DNA of 64,000 nt from Flavobacterium croceum DSM 17960 (GTDB lineage: Bacteria; Bacteroidota; Bacteroidia; Flavobacteriales; Flavobacteriaceae). The stretch covers positions 62,001-126,000 of the forward strand of contig NZ_PQNY01000006.1 in NCBI RefSeq assembly GCF_002917885.1. Direction: 5' to 3'. The notes below the pieces were generated by a model. That model did no database searches, was not told the DNA's origin, and saw only the letters and a list, made by a program, of their open reading frames with translations. The position numbers and the translations under genes were made by a program. Each line of letters opens with the position of its first letter. Position 1 is the stretch's first letter. Shown one piece after another: positions 27,764 to 36,319 of this stretch.

Positions 27764-29398
27764 ATGAAAATTAAAACTTTACTATACATTTTTGGCATAT
27801 TACTTAGCCAAGTAACAACTCTTGCTCAAGAACAAAAACCTACAAGAAAAGATACATTACAAGGAGGTTTACGACCAGAGCGAACAAATTATGATGTTTT
27901 AAAATATCACTTAAACTTAAAAGTTATACCCGAAAAAAAATACATTGAAGGTTTTAATGAAATTACGTTTAAAACAATTCGTCCGTTACAAAAAATGCAA
28001 ATAGACCTATTTGACAATATGACCATAGATTCTATTGTATTTAAAAATAAAAAAATGAATTATCAACGTGAATTTCATGCTGTATTTATTGATTTTAGTG
28101 CCGAAAATAATCTAGAAAACACCACTCAAAACATCACTATATATTATAAAGGAAATCCTATTGAAGCAAAAAATGCACCTTGGGACGGTGGATTTGTGTA
28201 CAAAAAAGATGCACAAGGAAAACCTTGGATAGGCGTTGCTGTACAAGGAAAAGGCGCTAGCATTTGGTATCCGTGTAAAGACTCTCAAACCGATGAGCCT
28301 GATTATGGTGCATTGGTAGAAATAGCTGTTCCAAATGGGTTGATGAATGTTTCAAATGGGAAATTGATACGCACTACACCTCAAAAAGACAATTATACAT
28401 TATGGTCTTGGGAAGTTAAAAACCCTATAAACAATTATGATATTACCTTAAATATTGCCGATTACGCTCATTTTGAAGATGTATATAAAAATCTTTCTTT
28501 AGATTATTATGTATTGAAAGAAAATCTCGAAAAAGCAAAAATTCAATTTGAAGAAGTAAAACCAATGCTTGATTGTTTTCAAAGTAAATTTGGACCTTAT
28601 CCCTTTGAAAATGATGGGTACAAACTTGTAGAAACACCTTATCTAGGTATGGAGCATCAAAGTGCTGTAGCTTATGGTAATAAATATAGAAAAGGATATT
28701 TGGGTATGGATTTGTCGGGTACTGGAGTTGGTTTGAAATTTGATTTCATTATTATTCATGAATCTGGACATGAATGGTTTGGCAACAGTATTACATCGGC
28801 AGATATTGCCGATATGTGGATACACGAAGGTTTTACACAATATGCAGAAATTGTGTATGTAGAATGTACTCAAGGCTATGATGCTGCTTTAAAATATGCC
28901 AAAGGATTACAAAAAAATGTAAAAAATGATGTACCTATTATTGGAATTTATGGCGTAAATAGAGAAGGTAGCGGCGATATGTATCCAAAAGGCGCTATGC
29001 TATTACAAACATTACGTCATTGTATTGATAATGATGAACTTTGGTGGAAATTATTGTATGATTATAGTACAACTTTTAAACATAAAATTATCGATACAAA
29101 AACTGTAATAGATTACTTTAATCAATATATACAGCGTGACTATACTGCAATATTTAATCAGTATTTACGTTACACTACAATACCTAAGCTAGAAATAAGC
29201 AAACAGAAAAAGTTTTTGGAATATCGATGGGTAACAACCGAACCCAATTTTTCTATGCCAATTGTACTTGAAATTGATGGCAAAGAATATAAAATTAAGG
29301 CAACCAATAGCTGGCAAAAGCTCGATTTAAAAAGTAAAAAAGCAAAACAAATAAAAGTAGACATCAGCAAATATTATATAAACTTGGATGTAAATTAA
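27764..29398 (+). CDS. Secreted M1-family zinc metallopeptidase
   Basis: The protein has 544 residues with a signal peptide (about 1-21, ending LAQ). The M1 zinc site is H-E-S-G-H at 332-336 and E355 in H-E-G-F-T-Q-Y, matching HExxH-(18)-E. The substrate-binding G-x-M-E-N loop appears as Y-L-G-M-E-H-Q, with His for Asn. A beta-rich N-terminal domain precedes the catalytic domain. The protein is short for M1 and lacks the large C-terminal helical domain, as in secreted Bacteroidota members. It cleaves N-terminal residues from peptides in the periplasm or outside the cell. An M28 peptidase fragment begins 5 nt later. Confidence 0.92.
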   Translation: MKIKTLLYIFGILLSQVTTLAQEQKPTRKDTLQGGLRPERTNYDVLKYHLNLKVIPEKKYIEGFNEITFKTIRPLQKMQIDLFDNMTIDSIVFKNKKMNYQREFHAVFIDFSAENNLENTTQNITIYYKGNPIEAKNAPWDGGFVYKKDAQGKPWIGVAVQGKGASIWYPCKDSQTDEPDYGALVEIAVPNGLMNVSNGKLIRTTPQKDNYTLWSWEVKNPINNYDITLNIADYAHFEDVYKNLSLDYYVLKENLEKAKIQFEEVKPMLDCFQSKFGPYPFENDGYKLVETPYLGMEHQSAVAYGNKYRKGYLGMDLSGTGVGLKFDFIIIHESGHEWFGNSITSADIADMWIHEGFTQYAEIVYVECTQGYDAALKYAKGLQKNVKNDVPIIGIYGVNREGSGDMYPKGAMLLQTLRHCIDNDELWWKLLYDYSTTFKHKIIDTKTVIDYFNQYIQRDYTAIFNQYLRYTTIPKLEISKQKKFLEYRWVTTEPNFSMPIVLEIDGKEYKIKATNSWQKLDLKSKKAKQIKVDISKYYINLDVN

Positions 29399-29403
29399 AA
29401 ATT

Positions 29404-29685
29404 ATGAAAAACTACCGTTTATTTTTACCAATCCTATTTTTTATTCTGTCAATTTACACCAGCACAGCTCAAACAGACACTTTGAAAGTAATAGAGCATT
29501 TTACTAAAATTACAAAAAACAAACCTTATAGAAACTATAAAAATATTGAAGCTCTCAATACTGTAGCGGAATATATTTATAACGAATTTTCAAAATACTC
29601 TCAAAAAACACATTATCAAGAATATACTGTTGATGTTAAATTTTACAAAAATGTAATTTGCAATTTCGGAAAATCCAAAAGTTAG
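29404..29685 (+). pseudogene. N-terminal fragment of a secreted M28-type aminopeptidase
   Basis: The 93-codon frame has a clear signal peptide (about 1-22, ending STAQ). The opening pattern of M28 zinc aminopeptidases follows: a helix, NIEALNTVAEYIYNEFSKYS, then Q-E-Y-T-V and F-Y-K-N-V-I-C-N-F-G. At that point intact relatives continue into the catalytic domain with the metal ligands, but this frame ends after KSKS. None of the zinc-binding residues are present, so it cannot be an active peptidase. It follows the M1 peptidase by 5 nt, so the pair was probably a two-peptidase operon. The break coincides with the start of foreign-looking sequence. Confidence 0.65.
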
Positions 29686-29728
29686 CAGTCATTATAAAAA
29701 AACGATACAGCTAAAATATCAAACTAAA

Positions 29729-30277
29729 ATGACAATAAGTAAAGCCAAACTTCCTGATAAATCACTTCTAAAAATTGACGAAAAATCTTATGATTATATT
29801 GACAGTTTTCAAGGAAATTTTATTGACAAAAATGGAAATATTGACATTACTAAAATCGGAAAATTGTTCTTTTCAAGCGGACCAAAATGGATTGACAATT
29901 TATTTGTGTTGCGAAATAAATTAGTTAGACTATTAGGATTAAAAACTTCTGGCAGAATAACAGACAGACAAAAAATGCTTGACAATTTTAAATGTGAAAA
30001 AGGCGAACAACTTGGACTATTTAAAGTATTCGACAAAACGGAAAACGAAGTTATTTTGGGCGAAGACGATAAGCATTTGAATTTTAGGGTTTCTTTGTTA
30101 ATAGACAAGCAAACTGAAAACAAAACGGATAAAAATTTAATTATTTCAACAACTGTAAAATTTAACAACTGGTTTGGTAGACTTTATTTTCTACCTGTTA
30201 GACCATTTCATAAATTAATAGTTCCAAAAATTTTAAAGGGTATAATTAATAATATAGATGACTCAAAAAACAAATGA
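29729..30277 (+). CDS. DUF2867 domain protein
   Basis: The protein has 182 residues with no signal peptide. The pattern fits DUF2867: an N-terminal S-Y-D-Y-I-D-S-F, a central L-G-L-F-K-V-F and N-E-V-I-L-G-E-D-D-K-H-L-N-F-R-V-S, and a C-terminal N-N-W-F-G-R-L-Y-F-L-P-V-R-P-F-H. The biochemical function is unknown. Its stop overlaps the next start (ATGATG), so both are translated together. It sits inside what looks like an insertion into the M28 peptidase gene. Confidence 0.75.
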   Translation: MTISKAKLPDKSLLKIDEKSYDYIDSFQGNFIDKNGNIDITKIGKLFFSSGPKWIDNLFVLRNKLVRLLGLKTSGRITDRQKMLDNFKCEKGEQLGLFKVFDKTENEVILGEDDKHLNFRVSLLIDKQTENKTDKNLIISTTVKFNNWFGRLYFLPVRPFHKLIVPKILKGIINNIDDSKNK

Positions 30278-30774
30278 TGCAAACTTTTAGAAATGCAAAG
30301 CAAATAAATTTTAATACAATAATATATGTCCTTATATTTTCATTGTTAATGAGTTTTTTTGGCTATTTATATGAGCAAATAGATTTTATACCAAATTATT
30401 TATTAGCTAATAATCCAAAAGAAATTTCTGTTTATTGGAGTAAATTTCATTATATAGTTAATCCTGCTCATTATCATATATTACCTGCAACACTCACTGT
30501 ATTTTGTTTGTTATATATCTGGATAAATAGAAAACGCTTAAATAAATTACAATACAAATCTCTAATTTTAGTAACCACATTGATAATTATTGTAAATATT
30601 TTAACCGTAATTGCTGTTTTTCAAATTAATGACAAGTTGTATTTTAGTAAAGAAGTCAATAATCAAATTAATTTGAAATGGCTTGCAATAGTTTGGAGTT
30701 TTATTAACATAATTCGTTTACTTATACTCTTTATTTGCAGTCTAGAAATCTATAATAAATTCAAAACAAATTGA
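30274..30774 (+). CDS. Small integral membrane protein, unknown function
   Basis: The protein has 166 residues with four likely transmembrane segments: about 12-32 (IIYVLIFSLLMSFFGYL), 72-87 (ATLTVFCLLYIWI), 102-122 (LILVTTLIIIVNIL) and 139-160. I recognise no named family. The gene overlaps the DUF2867 gene by 4 nt and seems to have arrived with it. The base composition is very AT-rich. Confidence 0.65.
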   Translation: MMQTFRNAKQINFNTIIYVLIFSLLMSFFGYLYEQIDFIPNYLLANNPKEISVYWSKFHYIVNPAHYHILPATLTVFCLLYIWINRKRLNKLQYKSLILVTTLIIIVNILTVIAVFQINDKLYFSKEVNNQINLKWLAIVWSFINIIRLLILFICSLEIYNKFKTN

Positions 30775-30815
30775 CAAAAACCTAAATGAAATTAAAAACA
30801 ATGAACCGCCAACAA

Positions 30816-30907
30816 GGTATTGTCAAAAACGGGGATGAAGTGCTAAATCGAACATTTGAACATTTTATGTACCTTTGTGCTATTAAAACCCAAACTTCGG
30901 CAATACC
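30816..30907. repeat. Inverted-repeat noncoding element at the right end of the insertion
   Basis: GGTATTGTC (30816-30824) pairs with GGCAATACC (30899-30907) through nine positions including one G-T wobble, enclosing about 74 nt. The motif ACCGCC occurs just outside on the left (30805-30810) and again at 30934-30939. The stretch 30775-30947 has no convincing gene in any frame. Elements of this look are, as I recall, dispersed in flavobacterial genomes beside small accessory genes; that memory should be checked. Confidence 0.45.
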
Positions 30908-30947
30908 CAAAACGGTAAAATGTTTAGTATAAGACCGCCATTTTGAT

Positions 30948-31094
30948 ATGTTTGGTATTTTGGTTGAATACAACATTTTACAGAAATATAAATTACCATC
31001 AAAAACTGATCAAATGAGCACGCTAGATATTAAAAGAATGATCGATGTAATTGATACTATATTTTACAGCGTGATTCATTTAAAAGTAGAGTAG
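30948..31094 (+). pseudogene. Possible C-terminal remnant of the M28 aminopeptidase
   Basis: The 48-codon frame ends in T-L-D-I-K-R-M-I-D-V-I-D-T-I-F. This resembles the final helix of M28 aminopeptidases, where the pattern is usually (H-S-x-x-D)-T-x-x-x-L-D-y-x-x-M-x-x-V. It is in the same orientation as the N-terminal fragment at 29404-29685 and begins right after the inverted-repeat element. The catalytic middle is missing, so deletion accompanied insertion. The assignment rests on a short match. Confidence 0.4.
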
Positions 31095-31110
31095 ATTTTT
31101 AATATGATAT

Positions 31111-31148
31111 AAAAAAAAACGGAATTCTAATAGAACTCCGTTTTTTTA
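31111..31148. terminator. Terminator downstream of sucD
   Basis: The stem ACGGA(A)TTC / GAA(C)TCCGT is flanked by A9 and T7 and lies 20 nt beyond the minus-strand sucD stop. The symmetrical A and T tracts allow function on both strands. Confidence 0.82.
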
Positions 31149-31168
31149 TTATACAGTAAGAATTTTAT

Positions 31169-32041
31169 TTATCCTAAAACTTCTTTTACTTTTTTACCTA
31201 TTTCTGCAGGTGAATCTACAACATGTATTCCGCATTCTCTCATGATACGTTTTTTAGCTTCAGCAGTATCGTCAGAACCTCCAACAATAGCTCCTGCATG
31301 TCCCATAGTTCTACCTTTTGGAGCCGTTTCACCTGCTATAAAGCCTACTACAGGTTTACGATTTCCGTCTGCTTTAATCCATTTTGCAGCATCGGCTTCA
31401 AGTTGTCCTCCAATTTCGCCAATCATGATGATACATTCTGTTTCTGGATCGTTCATAAGCAATTCTACAGCTTCTTTTGTAGTTGTTCCAATTATTGGGT
31501 CTCCACCTATACCTATAGCTGTTGTAACACCAAAACCTTGTCTTACTACTTGGTCAGCTGCTTCGTAAGTAAGTGTACCCGATTTTGATACGATTCCTAC
31601 TTTACCTTTTTTGAAAACAAAACCTGGCATAATACCTACTTTTGCTTCTTCTGGAGTGATAACTCCTGGGCAGTTTGGCCCTATTAGTCTACAATTTCTA
31701 TCTTTTACATAGTCGTATGCTTTAATCATATCGGCTACAGGAATACCTTCGGTAATACAAATGATTACTTTGATACCTGCATTGGCAGCTTCCATAATAG
31801 CATCAGCAGCAAAAGCTGGCGGAACAAAAATAATAGATGTATCTGCACCTGCTTCGTTTACAGCATCTTGAACCGTATTAAAAACTGGTCTTCCTAAATG
31901 TGTACTTCCCCCTTTTCCTGGAGTTACTCCTCCTACTACATTGGTTCCATATTCAATCATTTGTTCTGCATGAAATGTACCTTCACTTCCTGTAAAACCT
32001 TGTACTATTATTTTAGAATTTTTATTTACTAAAACGCTCAT
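31169..32041 (-). CDS. sucD: Succinate-CoA ligase subunit alpha
   Basis: This TCA-cycle enzyme interconverts succinyl-CoA and succinate with NTP formation. The 290 residues match the family: CoA-binding Rossmann domain G-F-T-G-S-E-G, the ligase segment I-G-P-N-C-P-G-V, and the phosphorylated active-site His248 in G-H-A-G-A-I-V-G-G. The beta subunit sucC is not adjacent, so the two are encoded apart. It has its own terminator; a -7-like element and a 12-bp palindrome lie upstream. Confidence 0.97.
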   Translation of the reverse strand: MSVLVNKNSKIIVQGFTGSEGTFHAEQMIEYGTNVVGGVTPGKGGSTHLGRPVFNTVQDAVNEAGADTSIIFVPPAFAADAIMEAANAGIKVIICITEGIPVADMIKAYDYVKDRNCRLIGPNCPGVITPEEAKVGIMPGFVFKKGKVGIVSKSGTLTYEAADQVVRQGFGVTTAIGIGGDPIIGTTTKEAVELLMNDPETECIIMIGEIGGQLEADAAKWIKADGNRKPVVGFIAGETAPKGRTMGHAGAIVGGSDDTAEAKKRIMRECGIHVVDSPAEIGKKVKEVLG

Positions 32042-32075
32042 AATATTGTGTGTTTGATTTATTGAATTTGTGTAG

Positions 32076-32083
32076 CAAAAATA
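32076..32083 (-). promoter_or_regulatory. -7 promoter element of sucD, with adjacent palindrome
   Basis: On the minus strand it reads TATTTTTG, an exact TAnnTTTG match, 35 nt before the sucD start. Just upstream, TACTAATTAGTA (32089-32100) is a perfect 12-bp palindrome that could be an operator; no clear TTG at -33. Confidence 0.45.
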
Positions 32084-32156
32084 CTAATTACTAATTAGTA
32101 TCTTGCTATTTAGTATTAGTTTTTTAATGAAATTTGCTAATTTTCTATATATCATT

Positions 32157-32522
32157 TTAAGAAAACTGACTCATTTGATAGCCTCTGTAAAGTTTACCGT
32201 CTTTAAGTTCCCAAAAAACACAAAAGTTTGCCAATAGCATCTCTTCGTTTGGGTTTTCTATAGTTTTAACAAAATGAGAGTAACGCAATGCTACTTTATT
32301 TTCTTCTGCTACAAAATGACTTATTCGTATGATAGATTTTATATAAGCTTTTTTTAAATCTTTTGATAATTCTAAAATATCGTGTTTGTGCATCGCCACA
32401 AAGCCTTTGGTACTATTCCATTCCAACAAAACATCTTCGTGCAAAAATGTACTTACCGCCTCAACATCAAGTAAAACATCGGGCATATAAAATTCAGATA
32501 CAATTGTTCTAGCTTTACTCAT
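32157..32522 (-). CDS. NTF2-like (SnoaL-fold) protein
   Basis: The protein has 121 residues with the cone-shaped NTF2-like pattern: an N-terminal helix with FYMPDVLLDVEAVSTFLHED, the strand V-L-L-E-W-N-S-T-K-G, helices at 45-65, then paired strands HFVAEENKVALRYSHFVKTI and ANFCVFWELKDGKLYRGYQM. Members may be enzymes or binding proteins; no catalytic set is clear. The start overlaps the end of the LpxD paralogue gene by 8 nt, so it is translationally coupled to the lipid A block. Confidence 0.78.
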   Translation of the reverse strand: MSKARTIVSEFYMPDVLLDVEAVSTFLHEDVLLEWNSTKGFVAMHKHDILELSKDLKKAYIKSIIRISHFVAEENKVALRYSHFVKTIENPNEEMLLANFCVFWELKDGKLYRGYQMSQFS

Positions 32523-33450
32523 TTTTAAGTCTGGAAAGATACTGTGGAAGTCTTTTTAAATTGGCCAATTGTTTTAGTTTCTCTCTAGAATCTTCTACAG
32601 GTGTACCAAAATATACTTTGCCTCCTTCTATAGATTTTGTTACTCCGGTTTGTCCCAATACCACAGCTTTTGTTCCAATAGTAATTCCGCTTGTAGTACC
32701 AACTTGCCCCCAAAGTGTAACTTCATCTTCAACAACTACACAGCCTGCAATACCTGTTTGAGCTGCAATTAAACATTTTTTACCTATTTGTGTGTCGTGA
32801 CCCACATGGACTTGATTGTCTATTTTTGTACCAAAACCTATAGTTGTATCTCCAGTAACACCTTTGTCTATAGTACAAGCAGCACCAATGCCTACATGAT
32901 CTTCTATAATAACTCTCCCACAAGAAAGTAACTGGTCAAACCCTTCTGGGCGTTTTTTATAATAAAAAGCATCAGCTCCAATAATACTTCCAGAATGTAT
33001 AATTACATGGTCTCCAATAACACAATTGTCGTAGATTGTTACGTTTGCATGAATGATACAATTGCTACCAATAGTTACATTATTACCTATAAAACAATTG
33101 GGTTGTATTATGGTATTATTACCTATTGTAGCACTAGAGGCTATAGAGGTAGAACTACTTACAAAAGGTTTAAAATGTTGGCTTAATTTATTAAAATCTC
33201 TAAAAGGATCGTCTGATATTAATAACGCTTTACCTTCTGGACAAGCTACTTCTTTGTTAATGAGTACTATTGTAGCTGCAGATTGTAGTGCTTTATCGTA
33301 ATACTTGGGGTGGTCTACAAAAACAATATCACCTGATTCTACTACATGAATTTCATTCATACCCAATACAGGAAAATCATCACTACCAATGTATTGGCAG
33401 TTGATGATTTTTGCAATTTCTTGTAACGAATGTGGTTTTGGAAACTTCAT
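32515..33450 (-). CDS. LpxD-like left-handed beta-helix acyltransferase (second copy)
   Basis: The protein has 311 residues. An LpxD-type N-terminal domain (to about 100) is followed by hexapeptide repeats (for example SATIGNNTIIQPNCFIGNNV) and the catalytic-site region Q-V-H-V-G-H-D-T-Q-I-G, with His where LpxD has its acyl-transfer His. It differs from the lpxD at 36320-37345 in length and sequence, so it is a paralogue, perhaps with different acyl-chain or sugar preference. It is separated from efp by 78 nt containing a strong inverted repeat. The actual substrate is not deducible. Confidence 0.85.
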   Translation of the reverse strand: MKFPKPHSLQEIAKIINCQYIGSDDFPVLGMNEIHVVESGDIVFVDHPKYYDKALQSAATIVLINKEVACPEGKALLISDDPFRDFNKLSQHFKPFVSSSTSIASSATIGNNTIIQPNCFIGNNVTIGSNCIIHANVTIYDNCVIGDHVIIHSGSIIGADAFYYKKRPEGFDQLLSCGRVIIEDHVGIGAACTIDKGVTGDTTIGFGTKIDNQVHVGHDTQIGKKCLIAAQTGIAGCVVVEDEVTLWGQVGTTSGITIGTKAVVLGQTGVTKSIEGGKVYFGTPVEDSREKLKQLANLKRLPQYLSRLKNE

Positions 33451-33455
33451 TTGCT

Positions 33456-33509
33456 AAATTTGAAAATTTGAAAATAAATCAATTTGAAAATTCTCAAATT
33501 TTCAAATTT
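33456..33509. repeat. 16-bp perfect inverted repeat with an internal third copy
   Basis: AAATTTGAAAATTTGA (33456-33471) and its exact complement TCAAATTTTCAAATTT (33494-33509) flank a 22-nt spacer. The spacer holds another AATTTGAAAATT (33481-33492). It lies between efp and the downstream LpxD paralogue and could fold in the transcript as a processing or attenuation hairpin, or be a dispersed repeat. Confidence 0.7.
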
Positions 33510-33528
33510 TATAAGATAATAACTCTCG

Positions 33529-34089
33529 TTATACTCTTTCTATATATTTTCCTGTTGCAGTATCAATTTTTATTTTGTCTCCTTCATTAATAAATAAAGG
33601 TACGTTTACCGAAGCACCTGTTTCTACAGTAGCTGGTTTGGTAGCATTGGTAGCGGTATTACCTTTTACACCGGGCTCTGCATAGGTTACTTCCAATACT
33701 ATAGAAGCAGGCATATCTACAGACAATGGCATATCGGTTTCTGTATTTACCTGAATCATTACGTTTGTACCTTCTTTTAATAAATCTGGAGCATCAAGTA
33801 CATCTCTGTTTAATGTAATTTGTTCGTATGATTCGGTATTCATAAAATGAAAATCTACTCCCTCGTTATATAAATATTGATAGGTGTGTGTTTCTACACG
33901 AACAACATCTATTTTATGTCCTGCTGAAAAAGTGTTGTCTAATACTTTTCCTGTTGTTAATGATTTTAATTTGGTTCTTACAAATGCTGGACCTTTACCT
34001 GGTTTTACATGAAGAAATTCAATAATTTTATAAATATCATGATTAAACTTGATACAAAGTCCGTTTCTAATATCTGCCGTAGATGCCAT
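33529..34089 (-). CDS. efp: Elongation factor P
   Basis: This tRNA-shaped translation factor relieves ribosome stalling at polyproline; it has 186 residues. The KOW-like N-domain carries the loop K-P-G-K-G-P-A-F with Lys32 at the tip, the position modified in other bacteria. Two OB-like domains follow. No modification enzyme is adjacent. The gene sits 41 nt downstream of lpxA in the lipid A block, an arrangement familiar from flavobacteria. Confidence 0.96.
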   Translation of the reverse strand: MASTADIRNGLCIKFNHDIYKIIEFLHVKPGKGPAFVRTKLKSLTTGKVLDNTFSAGHKIDVVRVETHTYQYLYNEGVDFHFMNTESYEQITLNRDVLDAPDLLKEGTNVMIQVNTETDMPLSVDMPASIVLEVTYAEPGVKGNTATNATKPATVETGASVNVPLFINEGDKIKIDTATGKYIERV

Positions 34090-34130
34090 TTTAATTTATT
34101 ATTTGTTAATTGTTATTGATGTTTATTTGT

Positions 34131-34916
34131 TTAATATCCTCCTGAGTATCCTTTCATAATTCCTCTCGATGAATTTCTAATAAAAAGGATAATCTCATCT
34201 CTTTCTGGTGTAGCTTCCATTTCGGCTTCTATAATACCTAGAGCTTGAGAAGTATTGTAATTTTTTTGATATAAAATGCGGTATATTTCTTGTATTTCTC
34301 TAATTTTCTCTGTAGAAAAACCTCTTCTTCTTAATCCTACAGAGTTAATCCCAACATAAGATAAAGGTTCTTTTGCTGCTTTGGTAAAAGGAGGTACATC
34401 TTTTCGCAATAAAGATCCACCAGAAATCATAGCATGATCACCTATACTAATAAATTGATGTACAGCCGAAAGTCCGCCAATAATAGCATAATTTCCTACC
34501 GTAACATGACCTCCTAAGAGTACACCATTTACTAAAATAGCGTTATCTCCAATATGGCAATCATGCGCTATATGTGCTGCGGCCATAATTAAACAGTTTT
34601 TACCAACAACGGTTTGCCCCGAAGCTATAGTACCTCTATTTATGGTAACACACTCTCTTACAGTGGTATTGTCTCCAATAATAGCGAGAGAGTCTTCTCC
34701 GCCAAATTTTAAATCTTGTGGTACTGCAGAAATTACAGCTCCAGGAAAAATGTTACAATTTTTTCCAATACGAGCTCCTTCCATAATGGTTACATTTGAA
34801 CCAATCCAAGTGCCCTCTCCTATTTCTACATTATTGTGTATTGTTGTAAAGGGTTCAATTACAACATTTTTTGCAATTTTAGCCCCTGGATGTACATATG
34901 CTAATGGTTGATTCAT
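34131..34916 (-). CDS. lpxA: Acyl-ACP-UDP-N-acetylglucosamine O-acyltransferase
   Basis: This catalyses the first step of lipid A synthesis in the cytoplasm; 261 residues. Hexapeptide repeats form the left-handed beta-helix (VEIGEGTWIGSNVTIMEGAR and onwards). The catalytic His lies in A-H-I-A-H-D-C, with G-G-H-V-T-V-G-N-Y-A-I-I-G-G downstream. The C-terminal helical domain has G-L-R-R-R-G-F-S. It follows lpxC-fabZ by 4 nt, so the two are co-translated. Confidence 0.97.
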   Translation of the reverse strand: MNQPLAYVHPGAKIAKNVVIEPFTTIHNNVEIGEGTWIGSNVTIMEGARIGKNCNIFPGAVISAVPQDLKFGGEDSLAIIGDNTTVRECVTINRGTIASGQTVVGKNCLIMAAAHIAHDCHIGDNAILVNGVLLGGHVTVGNYAIIGGLSAVHQFISIGDHAMISGGSLLRKDVPPFTKAAKEPLSYVGINSVGLRRRGFSTEKIREIQEIYRILYQKNYNTSQALGIIEAEMEATPERDEIILFIRNSSRGIMKGYSGGY

Positions 34917-34920
34917 AATA

Positions 34921-36312
34921 CTAATTTTGTTGTTTCACAATTTGAGCCATCAATTCGGCCTCTGCTACCAATCTGCCATTAGCATAAGCATTTGCCTGCA
35001 TGTGACATATTCCTCGTCGCATTGGAGAAATTAAATCGCATTTAAAAATAAGTGTATCACCTGGTAATACTTTATGTTTAAATTTTACATTATCTATTTT
35101 CATAAAGTAAGTAAGGTAATTTTCTGGATCTGGTACAGTACTTAATACCAATATCCCGCCCGATTGAGCCATAGCTTCTACGATTAATACACCTGGCATA
35201 ACGGGTGCTCCTGGAAAATGTCCTACAAAGAAATTTTCATTCATAGTTACATTTTTCATACCTACTACATGAGTTTCAGACATTTCTATGATGCGGTCTA
35301 TGAGTAAAAATGGTGGTCTATGTGGTAGGATATTCATAATTTGATGAATATCCATAAGCGGAGGTTGGTTTAAATCGTAAACAGGAACTTGATTTTTTTG
35401 TTCTAGTTTAATTATTTTAGATAGTTTTTTTGCAAACTGTGTATTTACAAAATGTCCTGGTTTATTGGCTATTACTTTACCTTTTATTCTAATGCCAACC
35501 AATGCTAAATCGCCTATTACATCTAATAATTTATGGCGAGCAGCTTCATTGGGGTAATGTAGTGTTAAATTATCTAAAATACCATTTGGAGTTACCGAAA
35601 TATGTTCTTTATTGAACGCTATTTTTAGGTTTTCCATGGTTTCTGGAGAAATTTCTTTGTCTACATAGACTATCGCATTATTTAAATCTCCTCCTTTTAT
35701 TAGTCCGTTGTTTAATAGTGTTTCCAACTCGTGCAAGAAACTAAATGTTCTCGAATCTGCTATTTCTGTTTTAAAATCGTGTAACGATTTTAAAGTTGCA
35801 TTTTGCGTACCTAAAACCTTTGTGCCAAAATCTACCATGGTTGTTACACAATAATCATCGTTTGGAATTATAGTAATTTCACTACCTGTAGCTTCATCTG
35901 TATATGAAATAACTTCTTTTACAACATAGTATTTTCTTTCGGCATCTTGCTCTACAATTCCAGCTTTTTCTATAGCTTCAACAAAATATTTTGAAGAACC
36001 ATCCATAATAGGAGGCTCCGACTCGTTTAGTTCTATAATTACGTTATCCAAATCACACCCCATTAAAGCGGCTAATACATGCTCTGAGGTTTGAATTTTA
36101 ACACCTAACTTTTCTAAATTGGTTCCTCGTTGTGTGTTTACTACGTAGTTTGCGTCTGCTTCTATAATAGGTGTGCCTTCCAAATCAACTCTAACAAAAG
36201 TAAAACCATTATTTACAGGGGCTGGTTTAAATGTTAAAGTAACATCTTTACCTGTATGAAGCCCTACTCCTGTTAATGAAATTTGATTTTGAATGGTTTT
36301 TTGTTTAACCAT
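34921..36312 (-). CDS. lpxC/fabZ: Bifunctional LpxC deacetylase / FabZ dehydratase fusion
   Basis: The protein has 463 residues. Residues 1-305 are the zinc deacetylase for the committed step of lipid A synthesis, with ligands His78 (T-S-E-H), His260 and Asp264 (H-K-L-L-D-V-I-G-D), and a His287 base. Residues about 318-463 are the hotdog 3-hydroxyacyl-ACP dehydratase, with His365 in G-H-F-P-G and Glu379 in I-V-E-A-M-A-Q. The fusion is a known trait of Bacteroidota and links the two users of 3-hydroxyacyl-ACP. It starts 7 nt after lpxD ends. Confidence 0.97.
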   Translation of the reverse strand: MVKQKTIQNQISLTGVGLHTGKDVTLTFKPAPVNNGFTFVRVDLEGTPIIEADANYVVNTQRGTNLEKLGVKIQTSEHVLAALMGCDLDNVIIELNESEPPIMDGSSKYFVEAIEKAGIVEQDAERKYYVVKEVISYTDEATGSEITIIPNDDYCVTTMVDFGTKVLGTQNATLKSLHDFKTEIADSRTFSFLHELETLLNNGLIKGGDLNNAIVYVDKEISPETMENLKIAFNKEHISVTPNGILDNLTLHYPNEAARHKLLDVIGDLALVGIRIKGKVIANKPGHFVNTQFAKKLSKIIKLEQKNQVPVYDLNQPPLMDIHQIMNILPHRPPFLLIDRIIEMSETHVVGMKNVTMNENFFVGHFPGAPVMPGVLIVEAMAQSGGILVLSTVPDPENYLTYFMKIDNVKFKHKVLPGDTLIFKCDLISPMRRGICHMQANAYANGRLVAEAELMAQIVKQQN

Positions 36313-36319
36313 GATAAAA

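Noticed and set aside
30782..30976. A 64-codon minus-strand frame in the inverted-repeat stretch
   Set aside because: It runs through the noncoding repeat element, has no domain pattern, and looks like the kind of spurious frame such repeats give.
31223..31588. Long plus-strand open frames inside sucD (also 31242-31568)
   Set aside because: They lie antisense to a highly conserved enzyme and arise from its codon pattern; their translations have Cys/Ser/Tyr-rich low-complexity composition.
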